A stretch of 5,001 bases of DNA from Bryobacterales bacterium (GCA_903970295.1 CAJCHQ010000398.1:1-5001); one strand, 5' to 3'; counted from the first letter of the stretch, positions 1 to 5,001 are shown. The notes: generated from the sequence alone by a model not told the origin. Translations and numbers: made by a program.

Positions 1-252
1 TATCGGTTGAGCAACGTTCAATAAGACTACCGGCATCGATTCGATGCTGCGTACGAAATATTTCTGACGAACTGGTGAGGCAGTCTCAATGAGGTTGATG
101 CCATTTAACGTTTTCGAAACATATGCAGCGGTAATTACGTATACAATTCGCTCACTGTAACAGCCGAAAAATCAACGCTTTTACGGCTCATTCGATACTT
201 TCATCAGCATTATTATTTTCTCTGTCCCAGCAAAAATGGGCGCGGGTTAACC
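1..252. other. Left-edge region without a supportable gene
   Basis: No gene can be supported here. On the plus strand a frame open from the window edge ends at the TGA at 90-92; it could be the tail of an upstream gene, but its 29 codons have no recognisable content. On the minus strand a frame is open from 171 to the edge, and its only ATG is at 36-34, giving MPVVLLNVAQPI before the edge; this could be the first 12 codons of a divergent gene, but no Shine-Dalgarno precedes it. The region also contains the 15-nt palindrome at 33-47, the 8-bp palindrome GTAATTAC at 131-138 and GGTTAACC at 245-252 directly before the ATG of the next gene. A -10-like TATTAT lies at 211-216 and a TATACA at 140-145, but neither has a convincing -35 at 16-18 bp, so no promoter is called for the gene at 253. 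Confidence 0.5.
33..47. repeat. 15-nt perfect palindrome GCATCGA-T-TCGATGC
   Basis: Two perfect 7-bp inverted arms (33-39 and 41-47) flank a single central T. The symmetry and compact size suit a dimeric protein-binding site better than an RNA hairpin, because a one-base loop cannot form in RNA without losing central pairs. It overlaps the only ATG of the minus-strand frame at the left edge and lies about 205 bp upstream of the gene at 253, so it could serve a divergent promoter region. No known operator consensus was recognised; function is inferred only from symmetry. Confidence 0.4.
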
Positions 253-2307
253 ATGACTGTAGAAGCGCAAAAATCTGCCGATCACCAGATTGTTCTCACT
301 GGTGAAAATCCTGCGGCATCGATGGTTGAACATCCCTCGGTGACCATAAAGAAGCTCATTGCAGACAAAGCTAAAAACCACCATGGTGCAAAAACCGATC
401 TCTCTTTTGACACCGACAAAATATTTTCGGGCAACGCTGCAGTCAAAGCGGTTCCGTCGATTAGCCGGATTTCTCAAGAGAAACAAACGCGGGAATTGGA
501 AATGCTGCAAAAGTATTTTCAGACCGGCGAGATATCGACTCCGGCATTTTACGCAACGCCAGCCCCAGATTGGCAAATCGCTCCGCAGCAAGACCTTCGG
601 CTACGAAGTAAGGAACTGCTCCAGAACAGCGTGCAGCCCAATAGGTCTAAGTCGCCTGAGCAAGGCAAATCTAAGGATGCGGCGCCGAGCTCTAAGCCGA
701 CTGATGCGGCGTCGCCGACCCAGGCGAAAGAGACTAAATCGGCTACCGATGCCAAGTCGCCAACCAATACTAAGCCAGCAACTGACGCCAAGGCGGCAAC
801 CGATGAAGGAACAGAAACCACCGATAGCAAAGGCACAAAAACCACGACATTTAAAGACGGTGCTGTGCGTGTGGAGAGAAAAGATGGTAGCGGCTATACA
901 CTGACTCCGCAGCCGGACGGTAGTTTTATTGAGCACAAGTGGGCTCGCGCACCCGAGCATGTGTGGACGCATGATGATAACAAAGATCCAGATCGCGTGC
1001 TGACGCCGGATCAAGCCATGAAAGAGCGTCACGATCAGCTCGTCGCGGATGCTAAGGCAAACATTCACAACCCCAAGGAGTTAGCAAAATTTCAAGACGA
1101 TCTGACCAAATTGGAGCAGCGCGCTAAAAAAGATAATGTCAGTCCAACTCAATTGGCAAAGATGTATGCCAGCGTCGATACTTTGATCACAAGTACGGCA
1201 ACTACCCCTTCAGATCAAAGTCAGCGTCGGCAATTAGCGGAACAAATAATCAGTCAAGCCGCCGATCCCATGCGTATTCATCAGGGTAGTCACAATACGT
1301 GCGGTGCCGCCGATCTAGAGGTCGCCACCTATCTCAAACATCCGGAAGCGGCGGCCAGAATGGTTTCGGATGTGGCTTTGACTGGGCAATACACGGCGAT
1401 GGACGGCAGTACAGTGCAAGTAGATCCTCAAGCGCACAATGAATCGAAATTGCCTGATAACGGTTATAACCGCAGTCATGCCAGTGAAATATTTCAAGTT
1501 GGGGCGCTCAACATTGCTTTGAAGCAAGATGCGAAGTTAGAACCCGACTACATCAAGGACGGTAAATACTGGCAATCCGAAGATGGTGAGCATGTTCAAG
1601 TCGTTAGGGGCGATAAGACGATTACTGATACCCTCTATCCCTTGAACGATTTTGAAATACCCTTAGCCTATTCAGCCATTACCGGAGACAAATCGCTCGG
1701 CACCATCTCGCAGGATGATGATTTCGCTAAGAAGGCAACCTCCGACATTGTCGACGTCACTCGCTTCAAAACAGAGAAAGATTTTGATGATTATATGGCT
1801 CACGCCAAAATGCCTGTGGTCGTGTTGATCAATTCTGACAACGGACCTTTTGACGAGCCGGCTAAGCTCGGAAGCGGCGAAAAATACGCTGATCGTGACA
1901 ATTCAGGGCATTACATCTTAGTGACAGGCTATGAAGCCGGTCCGCCGCCCAAAGCGACGATTTACAATACGCAGGGTCAAGACTTCGCTTTCGGAAAAGG
2001 CGGTCAAATCAGTGTTCACGATCTTTACCAGGCGATGCTAAACCGTCGCGACACGATCAAAGAACTGCAAAAAGATATTGCCGATGATAAAAAACAAGGA
2101 CGCGTCGATAATGAAAAGGAGCTAGAACTGCTTCGGCTCGAGATCGAGTCAGGTACAGTGAGTAAAAAGCAAGCCGAACGCGAAGCAAAATTGATTCTTT
2201 CGCATATGTCTGCTGCGGAGAAGAAGAACGATGTGCAGACGATCACTAACATTTATGGAGCGCTCGGTATTTCTATGGGTGGAGAGGTTCCAGAGACGAC
2301 TAACTAA
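253..2307 (+). CDS. Multidomain protein with a probable papain-like (clan CA) cysteine peptidase domain
   Basis: 684 residues, no signal peptide and no membrane segment. Residues 1-130 are polar and of unknown fold; 131-186 are Ser/Thr/Pro/Ala/Lys-rich with a hexapeptide repeat; 197-240 look like a short beta-rich DG-turn module (KDGAVRVERKDGSG, then PDGSF); 250-340 are helical; about 340-585 is the peptidase-like domain; 596-660 is a charged, probably coiled helix. The catalytic assignment rests on Q344 and C350 in HQGSHNTCGAADLE (oxyanion-hole Gln six residues before Cys, then Gly, as in C39 and other clan CA enzymes), H553 in NSGHYILVTGYE and N572 in IYNTQGQ. C350 is the only cysteine in the protein. 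The Cys-His distance of 203 residues is longer than in typical C39 or papain domains, so an insertion or a divergent family is implied. The ATG at 253 lacks a clear Shine-Dalgarno; M24 is an alternative start. Substrate unknown. The gene is real; the peptidase call is inferred from motifs. Confidence 0.85.
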   Translation: MTVEAQKSADHQIVLTGENPAASMVEHPSVTIKKLIADKAKNHHGAKTDLSFDTDKIFSGNAAVKAVPSISRISQEKQTRELEMLQKYFQTGEISTPAFYATPAPDWQIAPQQDLRLRSKELLQNSVQPNRSKSPEQGKSKDAAPSSKPTDAASPTQAKETKSATDAKSPTNTKPATDAKAATDEGTETTDSKGTKTTTFKDGAVRVERKDGSGYTLTPQPDGSFIEHKWARAPEHVWTHDDNKDPDRVLTPDQAMKERHDQLVADAKANIHNPKELAKFQDDLTKLEQRAKKDNVSPTQLAKMYASVDTLITSTATTPSDQSQRRQLAEQIISQAADPMRIHQGSHNTCGAADLEVATYLKHPEAAARMVSDVALTGQYTAMDGSTVQVDPQAHNESKLPDNGYNRSHASEIFQVGALNIALKQDAKLEPDYIKDGKYWQSEDGEHVQVVRGDKTITDTLYPLNDFEIPLAYSAITGDKSLGTISQDDDFAKKATSDIVDVTRFKTEKDFDDYMAHAKMPVVVLINSDNGPFDEPAKLGSGEKYADRDNSGHYILVTGYEAGPPPKATIYNTQGQDFAFGKGGQISVHDLYQAMLNRRDTIKELQKDIADDKKQGRVDNEKELELLRLEIESGTVSKKQAEREAKLILSHMSAAEKKNDVQTITNIYGALGISMGGEVPETTN
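694..810 (+). repeat. Degenerate 18-nt / hexapeptide tandem repeat inside the peptidase-like gene
   Basis: Residues 148-186 of the 684-residue protein break into hexapeptides of the form [SPAK][PA]T[DNQ][AT]K: KPTDAA, SPTQAK, a three-residue interruption ETK, then SATDAK, SPTNTK, PATDAK and AATDEG. The last four units are contiguous at 739-756, 757-774, 775-792 and 793-810. Codons differ between units (GAT/GAC, AAG/GAA, GCC/ACT), so the amino-acid pattern is better kept than the DNA, which suggests an old expansion maintained as a flexible Lys/Thr-rich linker between the N-terminal part and the downstream modules. Confidence 0.75.
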
Positions 2308-2380
2308 TCAGGCAGAGTGATACAAAATTTGGCTAGCGGTACGGACGGCCGCAGTGTTCTGAGATTGGTTGAATGTAGCG

Positions 2381-2389
2381 TGCTATGAT
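2381..2389 (+). promoter_or_regulatory. Extended -10 promoter (TGCTATGAT) for the oxidoreductase gene
   Basis: TG-n-TATGAT matches the extended -10 consensus, with five of six bases in the hexamer at 2384-2389. The best -35 at normal spacing is poor (GAGATT at 2361-2366), and TTGGTT at 2365-2370 is only 13 bp away, so the extended element would have to carry recognition. Transcription would start near 2396, giving a leader of about 110 nt and excluding the upstream ATG at 2385 as a translation start. Confidence 0.4.
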
Positions 2390-2435
2390 CATGGGCATTG
2401 CAAAAACGACATGGGCGCTGAGTGGCACCATGGGC
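2390..2435 (+). repeat. Three CATGGGC direct repeats spaced 20 and 19 bp
   Basis: CATGGGC occurs at 2390-2396, 2410-2416 and 2429-2435, starting one base after the predicted -10 box. The spacing of about two helical turns would place all three on the same face of the DNA, directly over the start of transcription and early leader, a position suited to a repressor or to a leader element. The last two copies extend to CATGGGCG. No known regulator consensus was recognised. Confidence 0.4.
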
Positions 2436-2492
2436 GGTGATTTGCAGATATCAATGACTGACGATATTTCTGATTGGAAAGACCGTAATTTG

Positions 2493-2500
2493 AAAGGAAG
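2493..2500 (+). promoter_or_regulatory. Shine-Dalgarno AAAGGAAG that fixes the oxidoreductase start
   Basis: The GGA core at 2496-2498 lies six bases before the ATG at 2505. None of the upstream in-frame ATGs (2385, 2391, 2430, 2454) has a comparable site, so this ribosome binding site decides the start in favour of a 330-residue protein. Confidence 0.75.
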
Positions 2501-2504
2501 AATC

Positions 2505-3497
2505 ATGAGCACTAAAATAGCGAACAGGGTTAAAGCTTTCCAGGTCGCGCACACTGGTGGACCTGATGTGCTGACGTTCGCCGATCTCGAATTGCCTCCA
2601 CCAGGAGTTGGTCAAGCTCTGGTCAGATTGCATGCAGCTGGTGTGAATTACCTTGATGTTGGTCAACGTAGCGGTTTGTATCCGACAACTTTTCCTTTCA
2701 TTCCGGGTCTTGAAGGATCGGGAATCGTCGAACAGATTGGCGACGGTGTGACGAATGTGAAAATTGGAGACCGTGTAGCATTCACCAGCGAGCCTGGCTC
2801 TTATGCCGAAGCGGTCGTTGTTAGAGCGGCATGGTTGATTGATTTGCCGGCTGATTTCGACTTTATCCAGGGTGCAGGATTTCCTCTTCAGGGCATGACT
2901 GCGCACTACCTTTTGCACGAATTCTACAAACTGAAAAGTGGAGACACCATCTTGATTCACGCGGCGGCAGGCGGCATGGGGCTCCTCCTGGTGCAGTGGG
3001 CAAAGCACCTCGGAGCGCGGGTAATCGGTACTGTGTCAACGGAAGAAAAGGCGAAAATCGCAAGGGAAGCTGGTGCCGATGAGATCATCTTGTACACCAA
3101 AGAAGATTTTGTCGAAGCCAGTAAGCGTATGACGAATGGTAAAGGTCCGATCTTCATCATTGACGGTGTCGGCAAGGACACATTCACGAAAAACTTGCAA
3201 GCTGTCGCACAGCGAGGGCACATCGTCATCTTTGGTGCTGCCAGTGGAATCGCCGATGCGGTCGTTCCCAATTCATTGATGACAAAATCTGTCACCATCT
3301 CTGGCGGCAGCTTGTTCAACTACTTGCTCGATCGCGATGAGTTGATGAGACGCGCTAATGAGGTGATCGCAGGCATTCAAGCTGGTTGGCTCAAAATGCG
3401 TATCGATCATGTGCTGCCTTTAACCGATGCTGCTAAGGCGCACGAACTTTTAGAAAATCGAAAGACTGTGGGCAAGATTGTTCTGAAGTGCATATAG
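2505..3497 (+). CDS. NADPH:quinone oxidoreductase, zeta-crystallin type (zinc-free MDR superfamily)
   Basis: 330 residues, the usual length for soluble quinone oxidoreductases, which reduce quinones or related enones with NADPH in the cytoplasm. The N-terminal GroES-like domain (about 8-125) carries VNYLDVGQRSGLYP at 47-60 and the PGLEGSG block at 67-73. The Rossmann domain contains a full match to the quinone oxidoreductase/zeta-crystallin signature at 146-167 (G-D-x2-L-x3-AA-GG-x-G-x4-Q-x2-K, nucleotide loop AAAGGMG at 153-159). The catalytic and structural zinc cysteines of alcohol dehydrogenases are absent; the only Cys is residue 329. The start at 2505 is preferred because AAAGGAAG at 2493-2500 is a strong Shine-Dalgarno and because the protein then begins where the family does. 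It is transcribed from its own candidate promoter and converges on the SRPBCC gene, so the two are not an operon. The true substrate cannot be told from sequence, so no qor symbol is assigned. Confidence 0.93.
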   Translation: MSTKIANRVKAFQVAHTGGPDVLTFADLELPPPGVGQALVRLHAAGVNYLDVGQRSGLYPTTFPFIPGLEGSGIVEQIGDGVTNVKIGDRVAFTSEPGSYAEAVVVRAAWLIDLPADFDFIQGAGFPLQGMTAHYLLHEFYKLKSGDTILIHAAAGGMGLLLVQWAKHLGARVIGTVSTEEKAKIAREAGADEIILYTKEDFVEASKRMTNGKGPIFIIDGVGKDTFTKNLQAVAQRGHIVIFGAASGIADAVVPNSLMTKSVTISGGSLFNYLLDRDELMRRANEVIAGIQAGWLKMRIDHVLPLTDAAKAHELLENRKTVGKIVLKCI

Positions 3498-3498
3498 G

Positions 3499-3945
3499 TT
3501 ACGGCAGTGACATGATTGTTGGACGCAACCGACTGTCGTCATTCCAGCCCTGATTCATGGCATTGTATGCGAGTACTTGAATCGGATTTTTCGGATTAAA
3601 ACCGGTTTGTTCCAATCTCAAAAGAGTGCCCGTCGCATAAGGCGTGAGCGTCCACGTCAATACGGTATTGAGCGGCCCGCCCACCCATGTGTAGCTGAAC
3701 TTGGTGAAAGGCTCGACTATTAATACTTTGCAGCGCAGTACTCCATCGAACCCAATCAAGGGCATTGGGTCGCGCCGGAATGTAAATTGATGCCCTACTT
3801 CTGGCTTTACGTCATTGGGCATCAGCCAATTGGCTAGCAAACTTGGTTCTGTGAGAACGCGCCAGACGGTTTCAGGCGGTTTCGGAAAGTCGTGCTGCAC
3901 CACGATCGCTGTCCCTGGCGGGTGCGCAGTTTGTTGTTCGGTCAT
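3499..3945 (-). CDS. SRPBCC-fold protein of the AHSA1 (activator of Hsp90 ATPase homolog 1-like) family
   Basis: 148 residues, typical for the single-domain bacterial AHSA1/START-like proteins, which form a helix-grip fold with a hydrophobic cavity; their ligands are mostly unknown. Family landmarks are the first strand and helix (IVVQHDFPKPPETVWRVLTE at 14-33, then LLANWLMP at 36-43), the sheet region with FRRDP at 57-61 and FDGVLRCKVLIVEPFTKFSY at 66-85, the strand pair TVLTWTLTPYATGTLLRLEQTGF at about 94-116, and the closing GW of the C-terminal helix at 133-134. The ATG at 3945 is chosen over the GTG at 3999 because GGAGG (3956-3952) lies six bases upstream and the extra 18 residues fall outside the fold. 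It has its own candidate promoter and ends one base from the stop of the convergent oxidoreductase gene. No Hsp90 role should be inferred from the family name. Confidence 0.9.
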   Translation of the reverse strand: MTEQQTAHPPGTAIVVQHDFPKPPETVWRVLTEPSLLANWLMPNDVKPEVGHQFTFRRDPMPLIGFDGVLRCKVLIVEPFTKFSYTWVGGPLNTVLTWTLTPYATGTLLRLEQTGFNPKNPIQVLAYNAMNQGWNDDSRLRPTIMSLP

Positions 3946-3950
3946 CGATA

Positions 3951-3956
3951 TCCTCC
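3951..3956 (-). promoter_or_regulatory. Strong Shine-Dalgarno GGAGGA for the SRPBCC gene
   Basis: On the minus strand GGAGGATATCG is followed by ATG, placing a near-perfect anti-16S match six bases before the start. It decides the start at 3945 against the longer frame beginning with GTG at 3999, which has no such site. Confidence 0.8.
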
Positions 3957-4011
3957 AAACCTGCCGCAGTTTGCTTCCGTTCTTGGCGCCCGTTAGCACT
4001 TCAACTCATTG

Positions 4012-4040
4012 AAAATAGCATCATGTCCCCCGGCCGTAAA
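4012..4040 (-). promoter_or_regulatory. Promoter for the SRPBCC gene: TTTACG, 17 bp, TGC-TATTTT
   Basis: Read on the minus strand, TTTACG (4040-4035) is followed after exactly 17 bp by TATTTT (4017-4012), preceded by an extended -10 TGC (4020-4018). Start of transcription would be near 4005, giving a leader of about 60 nt before the ATG at 3945. The TGCTAT core is the same as in the oxidoreductase promoter at 2381-2386, which supports both as sites for the same housekeeping-type sigma factor. Confidence 0.45.
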
Positions 4041-4106
4041 CACCTGCATTGAGTATTCGCCTGACGATGGTCAAACGATAGACCACGAACGTGACCACCG
4101 CCCCGC

Positions 4107-4120
4107 TTGACAGCCCTGTC
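4107..4120 (+). promoter_or_regulatory. Perfect -35 TTGACA overlapping the inverted repeat GACAG-CC-CTGTC
   Basis: TTGACA at 4107-4112 is an exact -35 consensus on the strand of the downstream gene. Its last four bases are part of a perfect 5-bp inverted repeat with a 2-nt centre (4109-4113 and 4116-4120). A repressor dimer bound there would cover the -35. The weakness is that no good -10 follows at 16-18 bp (AGATGT or GATGTC), so this may be an activator-dependent promoter or a chance match. Confidence 0.3.
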
Positions 4121-4135
4121 TTCCTGGAAAGATGT

Positions 4136-4153
4136 CGATAAATTCGATTATCG
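4136..4153. repeat. Inverted repeat CGATAA-N6-TTATCG upstream of the annexin-like gene
   Basis: Two perfect 6-bp arms at 4136-4141 and 4148-4153 flank ATTCGA. The 18-bp site ends 21 bases before the ATG at 4175. Such a site could bind a dimeric regulator or form a small hairpin in the leader. It is followed at 4157-4168 by a second perfect dyad, TATAT-CC-ATATA. Functions are inferred only from symmetry and position. Confidence 0.4.
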
Positions 4154-4174
4154 GGGTATATCCATATAAGCAAA

Positions 4175-5001
4175 ATGAGCAACCCCTTCCAAAGTTGCCC
4201 GCTTTCGCTCGTCCTCGGTGCCTCTTCCAACGTTTCAGAAGCCTCGAACATGACTTCTTCTGCGCCAGGCTCCAAGCCCACAGACAACCATTCGCCCGAC
4301 CCAAAGGACAAAGTGGCTAAAGAGGCTGCGGCGATCGAAGAGCTGGCCGCGCACAATCATTTGGACCAGGCTACCCAGAAATTGCATGACGATGCTCAAG
4401 CTGACCCTGCCTTTGCGCGCCAGGTGCGGCTGCGACTCCAGGCTGATGATGCGAAAAGCGCTGGTCGTCTGTACCCGCAGCTGGTGCTTGAAGAATCGCA
4501 TTTGGGAAGCAACAAATCTGCTCCATCTGCTGCACCGGTTCAGCCGGCAGCTCAATCTGAGGTAGATCTGAAGGCCAAGGCTAAAGAAGTATATGAAGCC
4601 ATCCATCCGCAGGGGTGGCTTAGCTTCGGTATGCCCGACACCAGAAAAGTGATGGCTGATCTTGGTTCATTAGGTGACGGAGCCTCTGAATTCGAAAAAA
4701 TCTATAACGAGCAATATGCCAAGCTTGACCGGAGTAAGCGGCTGCGAGCCGAGGTCCACAACCGTCTGTCAGGTGAGGATGCTGCCAAAGCTGATGCCTA
4801 TCTCGACCATCGCCAAGGACACGAAGGTTATACCGGCAACGTTGAAGCCATAGTCGAACGCATGAATGATGCGGCTCCTTATTTGAATACGCAGAGTGAG
4901 TTCGGTCCGCCGCTTAGTAAGTGTCAGCAAATGGACAATGCTTCTAAGCAGTTGCGTGAATATATCGGCTCGATGAATTCCAAGCAGCTGAAAGAATTAG
5001 A
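4175..5001 (+). CDS. Helical protein with an annexin-like repeat, 3' end outside the window
   Basis: 275 codons are visible and the frame is still open at the edge. Residues 1-48 are polar with a Ser/Pro/Lys linker (GSKPTDNHSPDPKDK); 49-110 are helical; 111-130 form another Ala/Pro/Ser linker. Residues 136-210 follow the five-helix layout of an annexin repeat: AKEVYEAIHP (A), FGMPDTRKVMADL (loop and B), FEKIYNEQYAKL (C), RLRAEVHNRLSG (D), EDAAKADAYL (E). E193 sits seven residues before the LSG glycine, as does the acidic calcium ligand in annexins, but the GxGT loop is altered to FGMPD and preceded by about six extra residues. Residues 222-275 may begin another unit. The ATG at 4175 is the first after the in-frame stop at 4139-4141 but lacks a Shine-Dalgarno; M26 at 4250 is an alternative. 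No signal peptide is seen. The gene is well supported by its long frame and regular amphipathic composition; the annexin relation is a hypothesis, and membrane binding is not established. Confidence 0.8.
   Translation, partial: MSNPFQSCPLSLVLGASSNVSEASNMTSSAPGSKPTDNHSPDPKDKVAKEAAAIEELAAHNHLDQATQKLHDDAQADPAFARQVRLRLQADDAKSAGRLYPQLVLEESHLGSNKSAPSAAPVQPAAQSEVDLKAKAKEVYEAIHPQGWLSFGMPDTRKVMADLGSLGDGASEFEKIYNEQYAKLDRSKRLRAEVHNRLSGEDAAKADAYLDHRQGHEGYTGNVEAIVERMNDAAPYLNTQSEFGPPLSKCQQMDNASKQLREYIGSMNSKQLKEL

Larger units (their letters stand above)
2308..2504. other. Intergenic and leader region between the peptidase-like gene and the oxidoreductase gene
   Basis: About 200 bases without a gene of their own. 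The frame of the oxidoreductase is open upstream to 2385, but that extension adds 40 residues unlike the family and begins inside the predicted -10 box, so it is treated as leader. A short imperfect hairpin (GCGG at 2336-2339 with CCGC at 2349-2352) follows the first gene but has no T-tract, so no intrinsic terminator is called. The region contains the promoter at 2381-2389 and the three CATGGGC repeats at 2390-2435. Confidence 0.6.
3946..4174. other. Divergent intergenic region between the SRPBCC gene and the annexin-like gene
   Basis: About 230 bases between two start codons pointing away from each other, so the promoters of both genes should lie here. The right half is rich in short inverted repeats (4084-4093, 4109-4120, 4136-4153, 4157-4168), while the left half holds the SRPBCC promoter. 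No RNA gene or further coding frame with support was seen. Confidence 0.6.

Noticed and set aside
359..904. 181-codon plus-strand frame inside the peptidase-like gene
   Set aside because: It lies entirely within the 684-residue gene in another frame; its Arg-rich, low-complexity translation comes from the Lys/Ala/Thr repeat codons read out of frame, and it has no domain features.
601..1068. 155-codon minus-strand frame opposite the repeat region
   Set aside because: Antisense shadow of the biased repeat codons; composition rich in Arg, Leu and Cys, no ribosome binding site and no family resemblance.
2333..2354. Possible terminator after the peptidase-like gene
   Set aside because: Stem of only four GC pairs plus two more past a bulged A, a 9-nt loop, and no T-tract follows.
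2385..2504. 40-residue N-terminal extension of the oxidoreductase
   Set aside because: Begins inside the predicted -10 box, resembles no oxidoreductase N-terminus, and the ATG at 2505 has a strong Shine-Dalgarno.
3946..3999. 18-residue N-terminal extension of the SRPBCC protein from a GTG
   Set aside because: No Shine-Dalgarno at the GTG, while GGAGG precedes the internal ATG; the extra residues lie outside the conserved fold.
4175..4252. Signal peptide at the start of the annexin-like protein
   Set aside because: The segment PLSLVLGASS is only mildly hydrophobic and short, with no positive charge before it and no convincing cleavage or lipobox site.
4235..4606. 123-codon minus-strand frame opposite the annexin-like gene
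   Set aside because: Covers the coding strand of a longer plus-strand gene with better protein character; its translation is Arg/Phe/Ser-rich without a recognisable domain.
1..5001. CRISPR array, tRNA or insertion sequence
   Set aside because: No regularly spaced long repeats, cloverleaf-like sequence, transposase motifs or terminal inverted repeats with target duplication were seen.

Overview
The window carries four protein-coding genes of a bacterium with moderate G+C content. Two are conserved enzyme-type genes and two are large, poorly characterised multidomain proteins. The taxonomic signal is weak. Long, Ser/Thr/Lys/Pro-rich proteins without signal peptides, one with a papain-like domain and one with annexin-like helices, recall large-genome environmental bacteria such as the non-photosynthetic cyanobacterial relatives (Obscuribacterales/Melainabacteria). 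Acidobacteria or Planctomycetes-like hosts cannot be excluded. This is an impression, not a placement.

Layout. 1-252: region with no gene that can be supported; it holds a 15-nt palindrome and a few codons on the minus strand that could be the start of a divergent gene cut by the window edge. 253-2307 (+): 684-residue protein with a disordered N-terminal half, including a hexapeptide tandem repeat, a probable papain-like (clan CA) cysteine peptidase domain, and a charged helical tail. 2308-2504: intergenic/leader region with an extended -10 promoter and three CATGGGC repeats about 20 bp apart. 2505-3497 (+): zinc-free quinone oxidoreductase of the zeta-crystallin type. 3499-3945 (-): SRPBCC/AHSA1-family protein, convergent with the oxidoreductase and separated from it by one base. 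3946-4174: divergent regulatory region with a good promoter for the SRPBCC gene and three closely packed inverted repeats in front of the next gene. 4175-5001 (+, runs off the window): helical protein with an annexin-like repeat.

The two central genes read as ordinary small-molecule enzymes with strong Shine-Dalgarno sites. The two flanking genes share a different style: no clear Shine-Dalgarno, soluble N-termini without a signal peptide, a disordered linker containing SKPTD, and a structured part further on. They may belong to one lineage-specific family of secreted or cytoplasmic multidomain proteins. No mobile element, tRNA, rRNA or CRISPR array was seen. The most interesting candidates are the single-cysteine peptidase-like protein and the annexin-like repeat.
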